DNA of 64,000 nt, from positions 2,852,001-2,916,000 of the forward strand of contig NZ_OMPD01000014.1 in the NCBI RefSeq assembly GCF_900312745.1. The letters run 5' to 3'. Source of the DNA: Aquimarina sp. AU58. Lineage in GTDB: Bacteria > Bacteroidota > Bacteroidia > Flavobacteriales > Flavobacteriaceae. The position numbers and the translations under genes were made by a program. The stretch's first letter is position 1. Each line of letters opens with the position of its first letter. A model generated the notes under the pieces. It searched no databases. It had not been told where the DNA came from and worked only from the letters and a program-made list of their open reading frames with translations. This document shows positions 26,702 to 34,101 of this stretch, in pieces.

Positions 26702-27283
26702 TTATCCATGAATCGTTTCTTTATTTCCCAGAGATTTCATTATTTCTGCTTCAAAAACTAGTAATTCCTGCCATTTTTTGTTGACTTCTTCACGATTTCC
26801 ATATTGGCGTGCAAAATTTAAAAACATAGTATAATGATTAGCTTCACTTACCATCAGGCTTCTATAAAAGTCAGCTAATTCTTGATCTTCTAATTCTTCA
26901 GAAAGTAATTTAAAACGCTCACAACTTCTAGCCTCAATCAAAGCAGCATATAGTAAGCGATGCACAAGTTGGGTTGTTCTACTTCCTCCTTTTGGGAAAA
27001 AAGTTATCAATTGGATCACGTAGTCATCCTTTCGATCTCTACCGAGAATCCAGCCCCGTTCAAGGATTTTATCATGAACCATTTTAAAATGACTCATTTC
27101 TTCTTTTACCAGTTTTATCATCTCTTGCACTAATTCTGTGTATTCTGGAAAACTCACAATAAGCGATATTGCTGTAGAAGTAGCTTTTTGTTCGCAGTAT
27201 GCATGATCTGTAAGAATCTCTTCAATATTTTTTTCTACAATATTTACCCATCTTGGGTCTGTGGGAAGTTTTAAGCCTAACAT
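26702..27283 (-). CDS. miaE: tRNA-(ms2io6A)-hydroxylase-like protein MiaE, copy 1
   Basis: MiaE hydroxylates the isopentenyl group of ms2i6A37 in tRNAs that read UNN codons. The 193-residue protein has the ferritin-like four-helix di-iron pattern: Glu in EEILTDHAYCEQK, the EExxH of KEEMSHFKMVH, Glu in IEARSCERFK and the ExxH of SEANHYTMF. All ligands are present and the length is normal, so it should be active. A second, more divergent full copy lies at 37075-37656 and a fragment nearly identical to this one at 23362-23624. The gene stands alone, between the protease and a lipoprotein gene. Confidence 0.9.
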   Translation of the reverse strand: MLGLKLPTDPRWVNIVEKNIEEILTDHAYCEQKATSTAISLIVSFPEYTELVQEMIKLVKEEMSHFKMVHDKILERGWILGRDRKDDYVIQLITFFPKGGSRTTQLVHRLLYAALIEARSCERFKLLSEELEDQELADFYRSLMVSEANHYTMFLNFARQYGNREEVNKKWQELLVFEAEIMKSLGNKETIHG

Positions 27284-27431
27284 GGTTCTGGTAGTTTTTT
27301 TATAATAATTACAAATTTATGAAGTAACTCATTATAGAACTAAGATTCGAAAGAAAATATTAAATTTTTCATTTATCCTTACTCGAAGCAACCTTATAGA
27401 TTTTTATTCATCTTATTAAAAAGTAGATAGC

Positions 27432-27860
27432 ATGAATACAAAAAAACTGATTGGTCTAATCGTAGTATTCGGAATTTTGGCCTGTAACAGTGATGATGAC
27501 AATAATAATACAGATAGTTGCGATCAATTAACTGTAATTAGCTCAAAACAATATGTTGATGAACCAGATCATAATCTAACAATAAGTAGTTTAAAAATAA
27601 ATGAAAATTGTTTGAAAATCAGTTTTGGCTCTAGTGGATGTAGTGGAGATACCTGGGAGTTAAAACTTATTGATTCTGAAGAGATTTTGGAAACCAACCC
27701 GCCACAAAGAAATTTGAGGTTGTCTCTAAAAAATGAAGAGTTATGCGATGCATATATTACTAAAGAAATATCGTTTAATATTCTTGGGTTAAAAGTAGAA
27801 GGTAACAGAGTGCTGCTTAATATAAAGAACTCAGGCGATCAGATACTTTATGAGTATTAA
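27432..27860 (+). CDS. Small lipoprotein of unknown function
   Basis: The 142-residue protein has a type II signal peptide with the lipobox GILAC (C18), followed by an Asp/Asn-rich stretch (NSDDDNNNTDS) of the kind that marks surface-exported lipoproteins in Bacteroidetes. The rest is a small domain with five further cysteines that may form disulfides (SGCSGD, NEELCDAY). I do not recognise the domain. It is convergent with dnaX, with about 33 bases between the stop codons. Confidence 0.75.
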   Translation: MNTKKLIGLIVVFGILACNSDDDNNNTDSCDQLTVISSKQYVDEPDHNLTISSLKINENCLKISFGSSGCSGDTWELKLIDSEEILETNPPQRNLRLSLKNEELCDAYITKEISFNILGLKVEGNRVLLNIKNSGDQILYEY

Positions 27861-27893
27861 GGAAAACTATAATAATTTGATGACAAGATAGAA

Positions 27894-29711
27894 CTAAATA
27901 TCTAAATCAAAAGAGGAGCGTAGCTTATCAATAAGAGGGTTTTTTTCTCTTAATTTTTCATACTTATCCTGGGGAGTGAATGCATATTTTTTAGAAGCTT
28001 CTTCGTTTACAGTAATCTTCATTTCAATACTGTAATTTTTTAATTTTTTGAATAGAAACTGTAATAGTCCGGATTGTGCAGCTTCCATATCAACTTTCAT
28101 CGACTGATTAGGTAATTCTAATAAAATAGAACCTTCGTCAAGGGTTGGAATATTCATAGCAAACATAGATCCGATAATACGCTCTCCTTTTTTATCTTGC
28201 ATTTTACCATATTCTATCCAGCCTTCTTGCATTTGTGATTCTGTAAATTCTTCTTTTGGTAAATTTTTGGGATCAATTACCTGTTCTTCTTTACTTTCTT
28301 CATGTTCTTTCTTCCTTTTAATGCTACTTAGTGATAAGCCAGAAGTTCTACGTTCCTTATGTATTAAAACAGGTTTTTTCTCTAATACTGCAGGAGTTTC
28401 GGCTGTAATTGTACCTTCAGAATTATCCTCTTGAATATCAGGATTTACGTCTTTGTTTTGTGTAATCTCAGATACGACAGTGGTTGAAGGTTCTGTTTTT
28501 TCTTCTACTTGAGGAAGTATGCTGTTTTGTTTTTCGGTTTCAGTTTTTTCTAAAGTCTTTTCTTTTACTTCAGTTGAAATTTTAACAGGCTTAATTCCTT
28601 TTTCTTTAAAGTAAGAAGGAGGAATTATGTAGGGTTTGTCATTTTTTTTTTCTCCATCCACAAGGATAGAGGCAAGTTGCATTAGGCATAACTCGACCAG
28701 CAATCTTTGATTGCGACTAGTCTTATATTTTAGATCACAATCATTAGCAAGCTCAATACCTTTAATAAGAAATCCATGGGGGGCTTTTTGTGATTGTTCT
28801 AAATACTTAGCCTTCGTTTGTTGTCCCACTTCGAGAAGATTGATAGTAGCTTGGTTTTTACATACTAATAAATCTCTAAAGTGCGATGCAAGCCCAGATA
28901 CAAAATGATGCCCATCAAAACCCTGAGCAAGAATTTCGTTAAATTCTATAAGAAGTTGTGGGATATTGTTCTCAAGTATTAAATCAGTAGTTTTAAAATA
29001 CGTTTCATAATCTAATACATTCAGGTTTTCAGTTACTGCCTGTCTGGTTAAATTTTTTCCACTAAAACTAACAACTCTATCAAAGATTGATAGCGCATCT
29101 CGCATTGCCCCATCTGCTTTTTGAGCGATAATTTGCAAAGCGTCTTCATCTGCAGTAACCCCTTCTTGCACTGCTACTTGCATTAAGTGATTTTTTGCAT
29201 CAGTTACAGTAATGCGTTTAAAGTCGAATATTTGACATCGCGATAAAATTGTAGGTATGATTTTATGCTTTTCTGTCGTAGCCAGGATAAAAATTGCATG
29301 TTTAGGAGGTTCTTCTAATGTTTTTAAAAAAGCATTAAAGGCCGCTTGAGAAAGCATATGTACCTCATCAATAATATATACTTTATAGTTTCCAACCTGT
29401 GGAGGGATGCGAACTTGATCGATAAGGCTTCTAATATCATCAACAGAATTGTTTGAGGCTGCATCGAGCTCAAAAATATTAAAAGCAAAATCTTCATCAG
29501 GGTGCTCATTTCCATCCTGATTAATTGTTTTTGCAAGAATTCTGGCACACGAAGTTTTTCCTACTCCTCTTGGTCCGGTGAATAATAAAGCTTGTGCAAG
29601 ATGATTGTTTTCTATAGCATTAAGCAGTGTATTGGTAATTGCTTGTTGCCCTACAACATCCTTAAATGTTTGGGGTCTGTATTTACGTGCTGATACTATA
29701 AAATGCTCCAT
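27894..29711 (-). CDS. dnaX: DNA polymerase III subunit gamma/tau
   Basis: DnaX is the motor of the clamp loader at the replication fork. The 605-residue protein starts at the conserved MEHFIVSARKYRP and has Walker A GPRGVGKTS (46-54), Walker B DEVHMLSQAAFNAF and the arginine-finger region ILSRCQIFDF. The zinc-binding cysteines that follow Walker A in most bacteria are absent; the segment reads KTINQDGNEHPDED. The C-terminal third is low-complexity and acidic up to about residue 490, then a folded tau-like end. A TAACTTTG box lies five bases before the ATG, so the mRNA may be leaderless. It is divergent from rnpB. Confidence 0.95.
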   Translation of the reverse strand: MEHFIVSARKYRPQTFKDVVGQQAITNTLLNAIENNHLAQALLFTGPRGVGKTSCARILAKTINQDGNEHPDEDFAFNIFELDAASNNSVDDIRSLIDQVRIPPQVGNYKVYIIDEVHMLSQAAFNAFLKTLEEPPKHAIFILATTEKHKIIPTILSRCQIFDFKRITVTDAKNHLMQVAVQEGVTADEDALQIIAQKADGAMRDALSIFDRVVSFSGKNLTRQAVTENLNVLDYETYFKTTDLILENNIPQLLIEFNEILAQGFDGHHFVSGLASHFRDLLVCKNQATINLLEVGQQTKAKYLEQSQKAPHGFLIKGIELANDCDLKYKTSRNQRLLVELCLMQLASILVDGEKKNDKPYIIPPSYFKEKGIKPVKISTEVKEKTLEKTETEKQNSILPQVEEKTEPSTTVVSEITQNKDVNPDIQEDNSEGTITAETPAVLEKKPVLIHKERRTSGLSLSSIKRKKEHEESKEEQVIDPKNLPKEEFTESQMQEGWIEYGKMQDKKGERIIGSMFAMNIPTLDEGSILLELPNQSMKVDMEAAQSGLLQFLFKKLKNYSIEMKITVNEEASKKYAFTPQDKYEKLREKNPLIDKLRSSFDLDI

Positions 29712-29716
29712 CGCTA

Positions 29717-29724
29717 CAAAGTTA
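29717..29724 (-). promoter_or_regulatory. -7 box of dnaX, implying a leaderless mRNA
   Basis: On the minus strand TAACTTTG matches TAnnTTTG. Only five bases separate it from the dnaX ATG, so transcription would begin at or next to the start codon. No TTG -33 element is found at the ideal distance, which lowers confidence. Confidence 0.4.
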
Positions 29725-29827
29725 AAAATTGCTTACAAAAAATAAATTATAGCTATCGGTTTTTATTTTTAGTTATTAACAGTCAAAAAATAATGCTGAA
29801 TTCTGAATTCTAAGTTCAGAATTATAA

Positions 29828-29835
29828 TACTTTTG
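29828..29835 (+). promoter_or_regulatory. -7 box of rnpB
   Basis: TACTTTTG ends four bases before the predicted 5' end of RNase P RNA, matching the Bacteroidetes consensus and fixing the distance from box to start. No TTG -33 is seen; an inverted repeat TTCTGAA/TTCAGAA (29801-29821) occupies that region. Confidence 0.65.
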
Positions 29836-29839
29836 CACA

Positions 29840-30142
29840 AAGCAGATCACCTTATCGCTCTCGATTATTCGGGAGAGGAAAGTCCGGACACCATAGCACA
29901 GTATAGCGGGTAACGCCCGTCCGTCGTGAGGCGAGGACAAGTGCAGCAGAAAGTATGTACAGGTAATGCTGTAGTGAAACCAGGTAAACTCTATGCGGTG
30001 CAACGCCATGTAAACCAGCTTTTGAGGGTTGTGCGCCCAATGTTGGAGGGTAGGCGGTTTGAACTGGTAAGTAATTATTAGTCTAGATAAATGATAAGGA
30101 TCTCGATGTATCGGGAAACAGAATCCGGCTTATGATCTGCTT
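29840..30142 (+). ncRNA. rnpB: RNase P RNA (bacterial class A)
   Basis: RNase P RNA is the catalytic part of the enzyme that trims the 5' end of tRNA precursors. The ends AAGCAGATCA and TGATCTGCTT pair as helix P1. The universal core is present: GAGGAAAGTCCGGACACC near the 5' end, ACAGTATAGCGGGTAACGCC, and ACAGAATCCGGCTTAT before the 3' end (P4 and J-regions). At about 303 nt it is shorter than Escherichia coli RNase P RNA. A T run follows P1 and acts as terminator. Small reading frames over this region are not genes. Confidence 0.96.
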
Positions 30143-30177
30143 TTTTTTACAACTCTTTTAACAATATCCAATATCAA

Positions 30178-30205
30178 TTTTCTTGTACCTTGTACCACAA
30201 GAAAA
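30178..30205 (+). promoter_or_regulatory. Inverted repeat just before the bshA start codon
   Basis: TTTTCTTGT (30178-30186) pairs with ACAAGAAAA (30197-30205) over a ten-base loop. It ends nine bases before the ATG of bshA and lacks a T tail, so it is more likely an operator or a translation-controlling hairpin than a terminator. Confidence 0.45.
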
Positions 30206-30214
30206 ATTATTTGA

Positions 30215-31342
30215 ATGAAAATTGCTATAGTCTGTTATCCTACCTTTGGAGGTAGTGGAGTGGTAGCCACAGAATTAGGAATTGCTTTGGCAAAACTAAA
30301 CCACGAAGTACATTTTATTACCTATAAACAGCCTGTTAGGCTAAATCTGTTGAATCCGAATATTCATTTTCATGAAGTAAACGTACCTACATACCCTCTT
30401 TTTCATTATCAACCATACGAATTGGCATTATCTAGTAAATTAGTTGATACGATTAAAAAGTATAAAATTGATGTGCTTCATGTTCATTATGCAATTCCGC
30501 ATGCATATGCGGGATATATGGCAAAAAAAATGCTTGAAGAAGAAGGAATTTATGTGCCAATGGTAACTACATTGCATGGTACCGATATTACCCTGGTAGG
30601 AAACCATCCTTTTTATAAACCGGCAGTAACATTTAGTATCAATAAAAGTGATATGGTTACTTCTGTATCTCAAAGCCTTAAAGACGACACATTACGTCTG
30701 TTTGATATCAAAAATGATATTGAGGTAGTCCCTAATTTTATTGATGCAAGTCAGAGAAAAACCAGTTTTACAGATTGCCAGCGAGAACTCATGGCAACTC
30801 CAGAAGAACGTATAGTTACTCATATTAGTAATTTTAGAGCTGTAAAACGTATCACTGATGTTGTAGATATTTTTTATAATATTCAAAAAAAGATGCCTGC
30901 AAAGTTATTAATGGTTGGGGAAGGCCCAGAACGTAAGCCAGCCGAAGAAAGATGTAAAGAGCTTGGTATAAAAGATAAAGTGGTTTTCTTTGGTAATAGT
31001 AATGAAATAGATAAGATATTGTGTTTTTCTGATTTGTTTTTACTTCCATCAGAACGAGAAAGCTTTGGTCTGGCGGCATTAGAAGCGATGGTAAATAAGG
31101 TACCTGTAATATCGAGTAATGCAGGAGGGATTCCAGAGGTTAATAACCATGGTGTTTCTGGTTATATGAGTGATATAGGAGATGTAAAAGATATGTCAGA
31201 AAATTCGATCAAAATTCTGGAAAATGATGGCAGATTAGAAACCTTTAAAGAAAATGCATATAAAGAGGCAATGAAATTTGATATAAGTAACATTATCCCG
31301 CTATATATAAAAATGTATGAGAGTGCTTTATCAGCAGTATAA
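30215..31342 (+). CDS. bshA: N-acetyl-alpha-D-glucosaminyl L-malate synthase BshA
   Basis: BshA is the glycosyltransferase that joins UDP-GlcNAc and L-malate in the first step of bacillithiol, the low-molecular-weight thiol of many Firmicutes and Bacteroidetes. The 375-residue GT4 protein begins CYPTFGGSGVVATELG, has TTLHGTDITLVG and the donor-site sequence LLPSERESFGLAALEAMV with the E-x7-E pattern. Length and N-terminal signature match BshA and not other GT4 enzymes. It has its own terminator and an inverted repeat before the start. bshB and bshC are not in this window. Confidence 0.93.
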   Translation: MKIAIVCYPTFGGSGVVATELGIALAKLNHEVHFITYKQPVRLNLLNPNIHFHEVNVPTYPLFHYQPYELALSSKLVDTIKKYKIDVLHVHYAIPHAYAGYMAKKMLEEEGIYVPMVTTLHGTDITLVGNHPFYKPAVTFSINKSDMVTSVSQSLKDDTLRLFDIKNDIEVVPNFIDASQRKTSFTDCQRELMATPEERIVTHISNFRAVKRITDVVDIFYNIQKKMPAKLLMVGEGPERKPAEERCKELGIKDKVVFFGNSNEIDKILCFSDLFLLPSERESFGLAALEAMVNKVPVISSNAGGIPEVNNHGVSGYMSDIGDVKDMSENSIKILENDGRLETFKENAYKEAMKFDISNIIPLYIKMYESALSAV

Positions 31343-31363
31343 TATCATTTATTGATAAAATTA

Positions 31364-31399
31364 AAAACACCGTTGTCATGTAAATGACAACGGTGTTTT
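31364..31399. terminator. Bidirectional terminator between bshA and a small barrel gene
   Basis: AAAACACCGTTGTCAT (31364-31379) pairs perfectly with ATGACAACGGTGTTTT (31384-31399) around a GTAA loop. The A- and T-rich flanks make it work for both the bshA transcript and the opposite one. Confidence 0.9.
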
Positions 31400-31427
31400 A
31401 GTTATTATTTTATTCTAAATAGTATGT

Positions 31428-31967
31428 CTAAAATGTATATCTGGCAGAAATACCAACATTTACTCCTGTATTGTCTACATCTCTAAACCCGTTTGGTCGA
31501 TCGATATCATGGATATCAAATGTGGGACGAATACTAAATGCTACCTGAAGCGGGAAATCAAAACGATAATCAACTCCAAAATCTGCTCCGATGTACGGAA
31601 AAAATTCACTATCTCTATCTACGCTTGCAACATTAAAACCAAGATATCTAGTTTTAAAATCTATATACCCTGCACCGACACCAGGACCTGCAAACCAATT
31701 TAGTTTATCCCAAATATTATATGTCCAATGAAAAAATACTCCACCACGATATGTAGAGATAAAAGAATTTGTTTTAAAGCCTAAATTGGCATCAATTCTA
31801 TTATGTTCACTTATCATTTGTCGTTGGTATGTAATTTCGGGGCCAAAGCCTTCATCTCCAATAACTCCTTCTGATAACCGAATTCCTATAGCGTTTTCAG
31901 GAATATCTTGAGCTTGCAGTTGTGAAACCGAGATAATGATTGATAGTACAAAAAAAAGTTTTTTCAT
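31428..31967 (-). CDS. Small outer-membrane beta-barrel protein, paralogue A
   Basis: The 179-residue protein has a signal peptide (cut after LQAQ) and a barrel-like strand pattern. Shared features with two other proteins here (32058-32552 and 37861-38373) are the start IGIRLSE, a central WFAGPGVGAGY strand pair, a DFPLQVAFSIRPTF strand and a C-terminal aromatic strand SARYTF. These three are clearly one family. Function is unknown; small barrels of this kind are often structural or receptor-like. It shares a direction with paralogue B, with about 90 bases between them. Confidence 0.75.
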   Translation of the reverse strand: MKKLFFVLSIIISVSQLQAQDIPENAIGIRLSEGVIGDEGFGPEITYQRQMISEHNRIDANLGFKTNSFISTYRGGVFFHWTYNIWDKLNWFAGPGVGAGYIDFKTRYLGFNVASVDRDSEFFPYIGADFGVDYRFDFPLQVAFSIRPTFDIHDIDRPNGFRDVDNTGVNVGISARYTF

Positions 31968-32057
31968 GATTTAAATTTTTAAAAGTTTTAATTGATTATT
32001 ATAAAAATGGTTAGTGTATCTTAACGTATTGTTTGTAAAACCAGTGTATTGAGAGTA

Positions 32058-32552
32058 TTAATCAAATTTGTATCTGGCACTTAAGCCAAAGTTAAAAATG
32101 ATATCGTCATTAGTATAACTATCGAAGTATATTTCTGGTCTAAAATCTAAAGAGATTAATAGCGGAAAATCAAAATTGTACTCAATACCAACATCTCCCG
32201 TTACGAAGCCAAAAGTGGTTAAATCATCGTCACGAACGATATCAGAATCAAAATCGACTAATCCACCTCCAATTCCTGGGCCAATATACCAGTTTAGACC
32301 TCCGTTAATATTAAAAACCCACTGATACATCCCTGTAAGTTTTAGAGCATTGTAGCTTCTTTTACCTTGTACTCCAAGTCCTACCTCTATTCTTGTCTTA
32401 GAACTTAAAGCATTTTGATATGAGGCTTCAGCCCAAAAACCTTTTGCTTCACTTAGCCGTAAACCAATAGTATGTTTAGAAATTTCCTGAGACTGTATAT
32501 TACCCACACAAAGAAATAGAAAAGGAAGTATAAAAAATATATTCTTCGTCAT
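32058..32552 (-). CDS. Small outer-membrane beta-barrel protein, paralogue B
   Basis: The 164-residue protein has a signal peptide (cut after IQSQ) followed by EISKHTIGLRLSEAKG, a start also found in paralogue C (EFSRHTLGVRPE). The middle strand LNWYIGPGIGGG and the strand DFPLLISLDFRPEI align with paralogues A and C, and it ends LSARYKFD. Likely an eight-to-ten-stranded outer-membrane barrel. Function unknown. It lies directly upstream of paralogue A on the same strand, so the two may be co-transcribed. Confidence 0.75.
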   Translation of the reverse strand: MTKNIFFILPFLFLCVGNIQSQEISKHTIGLRLSEAKGFWAEASYQNALSSKTRIEVGLGVQGKRSYNALKLTGMYQWVFNINGGLNWYIGPGIGGGLVDFDSDIVRDDDLTTFGFVTGDVGIEYNFDFPLLISLDFRPEIYFDSYTNDDIIFNFGLSARYKFD

Positions 32553-32643
32553 AATCGTAAATAGTAATTTCCTACTTTCCGACTATAACGTCATAAATCT
32601 TCTATTCTGTAAGGATAAGTCTTAAATCTTTGTTAAGATTGAA

Positions 32644-33456
32644 TTAACTACTTTGTAACTGCATATCGGTACTCTCAAAAATCTTATCTGCAGAATCAGC
32701 AATGAAACCATTAAAAATAACATCTTGATTATTTTTGTAACGATATGAAAATTCATAATAACAGGATGTGATTTCTTTAACGTTTTCTTCAAATTCTACC
32801 TCGACTACATCAGCCAAAATACTGGATTGCTCTAATAATTGAGACGGAGAACCTTTTATTTCACCTCCAGAAGTATTCATTTTGAAACCATTCTCTTTGA
32901 GGAATTCATTTATCTTGGATAGATTTTTAAATGTTTGCAGTTTATTAACATCTACTGTGAAATGATTAGAGCAAAAGCCATTAACATATACCCAGGCCGC
33001 ATATTCTGATACCGAAAGAAGTCTTTTGTAAATCTCAAAAGACGGTTTAGCCCAAACCCTGCCTTTTAGGATAAGATCTTCTTGTTGTAAAACTGTATGG
33101 TCTATTTGATTTATAGTGTTTTGAATAATACTGTTGAGCTCAACAGAAAATTCTTCAAGAAGCAATTCGCTAATAAAGATTTTTGGTGCATTACCATCAC
33201 TTTTGTGCTCAAAATGTTTTGCACGTAATTTTTTGGCCTTAAAATGGTATTCTCCTTTGGGTTCATACCCCATAGCAATAAAAGGTTTTGCCAAAATATC
33301 AATATTAACTCTTGGATCATTAAAAGTGCGTATTGCAATATGATCGTTAAAAACGGTATTGCCTTCTGCTTCAAATAAAGATTTAATTTTTTGTGCTGAA
33401 GGAGTTTTTACAGTGTATTGTTTCCAGAGTTCTTCAAAAAAATAAGTCAAATCCAT
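32644..33456 (-). CDS. DUF1338 family dioxygenase (2-oxoadipate dioxygenase/decarboxylase-like)
   Basis: The 270-residue protein fits the DUF1338 family, related to HglS, an iron(II) enzyme that converts 2-oxoadipate to D-2-hydroxyglutarate in lysine breakdown. Visible likely metal and substrate residues are H39 and R43 in NDHIAIRTF, spaced as in HglS, H165 in SNHFTVDVN, and a Glu in CYYEFSYRY (E235). It is shorter than HglS (about 460 residues) but of the usual length for the short DUF1338 branch. Its neighbours, an Lrp regulator and a YdiJ-like dehydrogenase that could oxidise D-2-hydroxyglutarate, support the assignment. A TAATTTTG box lies about 23 bases upstream. Confidence 0.82.
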   Translation of the reverse strand: MDLTYFFEELWKQYTVKTPSAQKIKSLFEAEGNTVFNDHIAIRTFNDPRVNIDILAKPFIAMGYEPKGEYHFKAKKLRAKHFEHKSDGNAPKIFISELLLEEFSVELNSIIQNTINQIDHTVLQQEDLILKGRVWAKPSFEIYKRLLSVSEYAAWVYVNGFCSNHFTVDVNKLQTFKNLSKINEFLKENGFKMNTSGGEIKGSPSQLLEQSSILADVVEVEFEENVKEITSCYYEFSYRYKNNQDVIFNGFIADSADKIFESTDMQLQSS

Positions 33457-33478
33457 CTTAATATGTTTTTATTTGAAG

Positions 33479-33486
33479 CAAAATTA
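33479..33486 (-). promoter_or_regulatory. -7 box upstream of the DUF1338 gene
   Basis: On the minus strand TAATTTTG matches TAnnTTTG and would start transcription about 17 bases before the ATG. No TTG -33 is found at the standard distance. It lies in the gap shared with the divergent Lrp gene, where that regulator could bind. Confidence 0.4.
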
Positions 33487-33618
33487 TTATTTTTGACTAT
33501 TATTGCGTGTATATATATTGTTTTTAGTTTCAATTGTGTAAATTTTGTGTCAAATTGAGAATAATGTTTTGTTTTTATTATCAATTTTGACTGTAAGTGT
33601 TTTAAATTTTTTAGGAGT

Positions 33619-34101
33619 ATGAATCATTTTGATTATATAGATCAGCAGATTTTATTGCAGATACGTGAAGATGCCAGAAAGCCTTTCTCTCAAATAGCAG
33701 AGAATTTAAAAATTTCTAATTCTCTGGTGCATCAAAGAATTAAAAAACTTAAGCAACGTGGTGTAATAAAGAAAGCCGAGTTTGTTGTAGATGAAAAACA
33801 GATTGGTTTTAAAACGAAATCTTATGTTGGTATTCGTCTAAGAGAAGCTAGATATGCAAAACAAGTAGTTGATGGTTTAAAAGAAATTCCGGAAATATTA
33901 GAATGTAATTATGTTTCGGGTCATTATGCTATTTTCATTCTTATTTTTGCATTTGATAACCATCATTTACGTAAGATTCTGTATGAACAGGTACATCAGA
34001 TTGATGGTGTCGCAGGAACAGATAGTTTTATTTGTTTTGATACCAATTTTAGAAGGCAGGTTTCTTTAAATTCTTTAGGAAAGAATATTTCGTATGATTG
34101 A
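33619..34101 (+). CDS. Lrp/AsnC family transcriptional regulator
   Basis: The 160-residue protein has an N-terminal helix-turn-helix (DQQILLQIREDARKPFSQIA, then NLKISNSLVHQRIKKLKQ) and a C-terminal RAM effector domain with VSGHYAIFILIFAFDN. Lrp-type proteins sense amino acids. It overlaps the dehydrogenase gene by eight bases and is divergent from the DUF1338 gene, so it probably controls both in response to an amino acid such as lysine or 2-aminoadipate; that ligand is inferred from the neighbours. Confidence 0.92.
   Translation: MNHFDYIDQQILLQIREDARKPFSQIAENLKISNSLVHQRIKKLKQRGVIKKAEFVVDEKQIGFKTKSYVGIRLREARYAKQVVDGLKEIPEILECNYVSGHYAIFILIFAFDNHHLRKILYEQVHQIDGVAGTDSFICFDTNFRRQVSLNSLGKNISYD

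Noticed and set aside
29776..30040. Two overlapping minus-strand frames of 77 and 62 codons
   Set aside because: They cover RNase P RNA, whose conserved core and paired ends are clear, so they cannot be coding.
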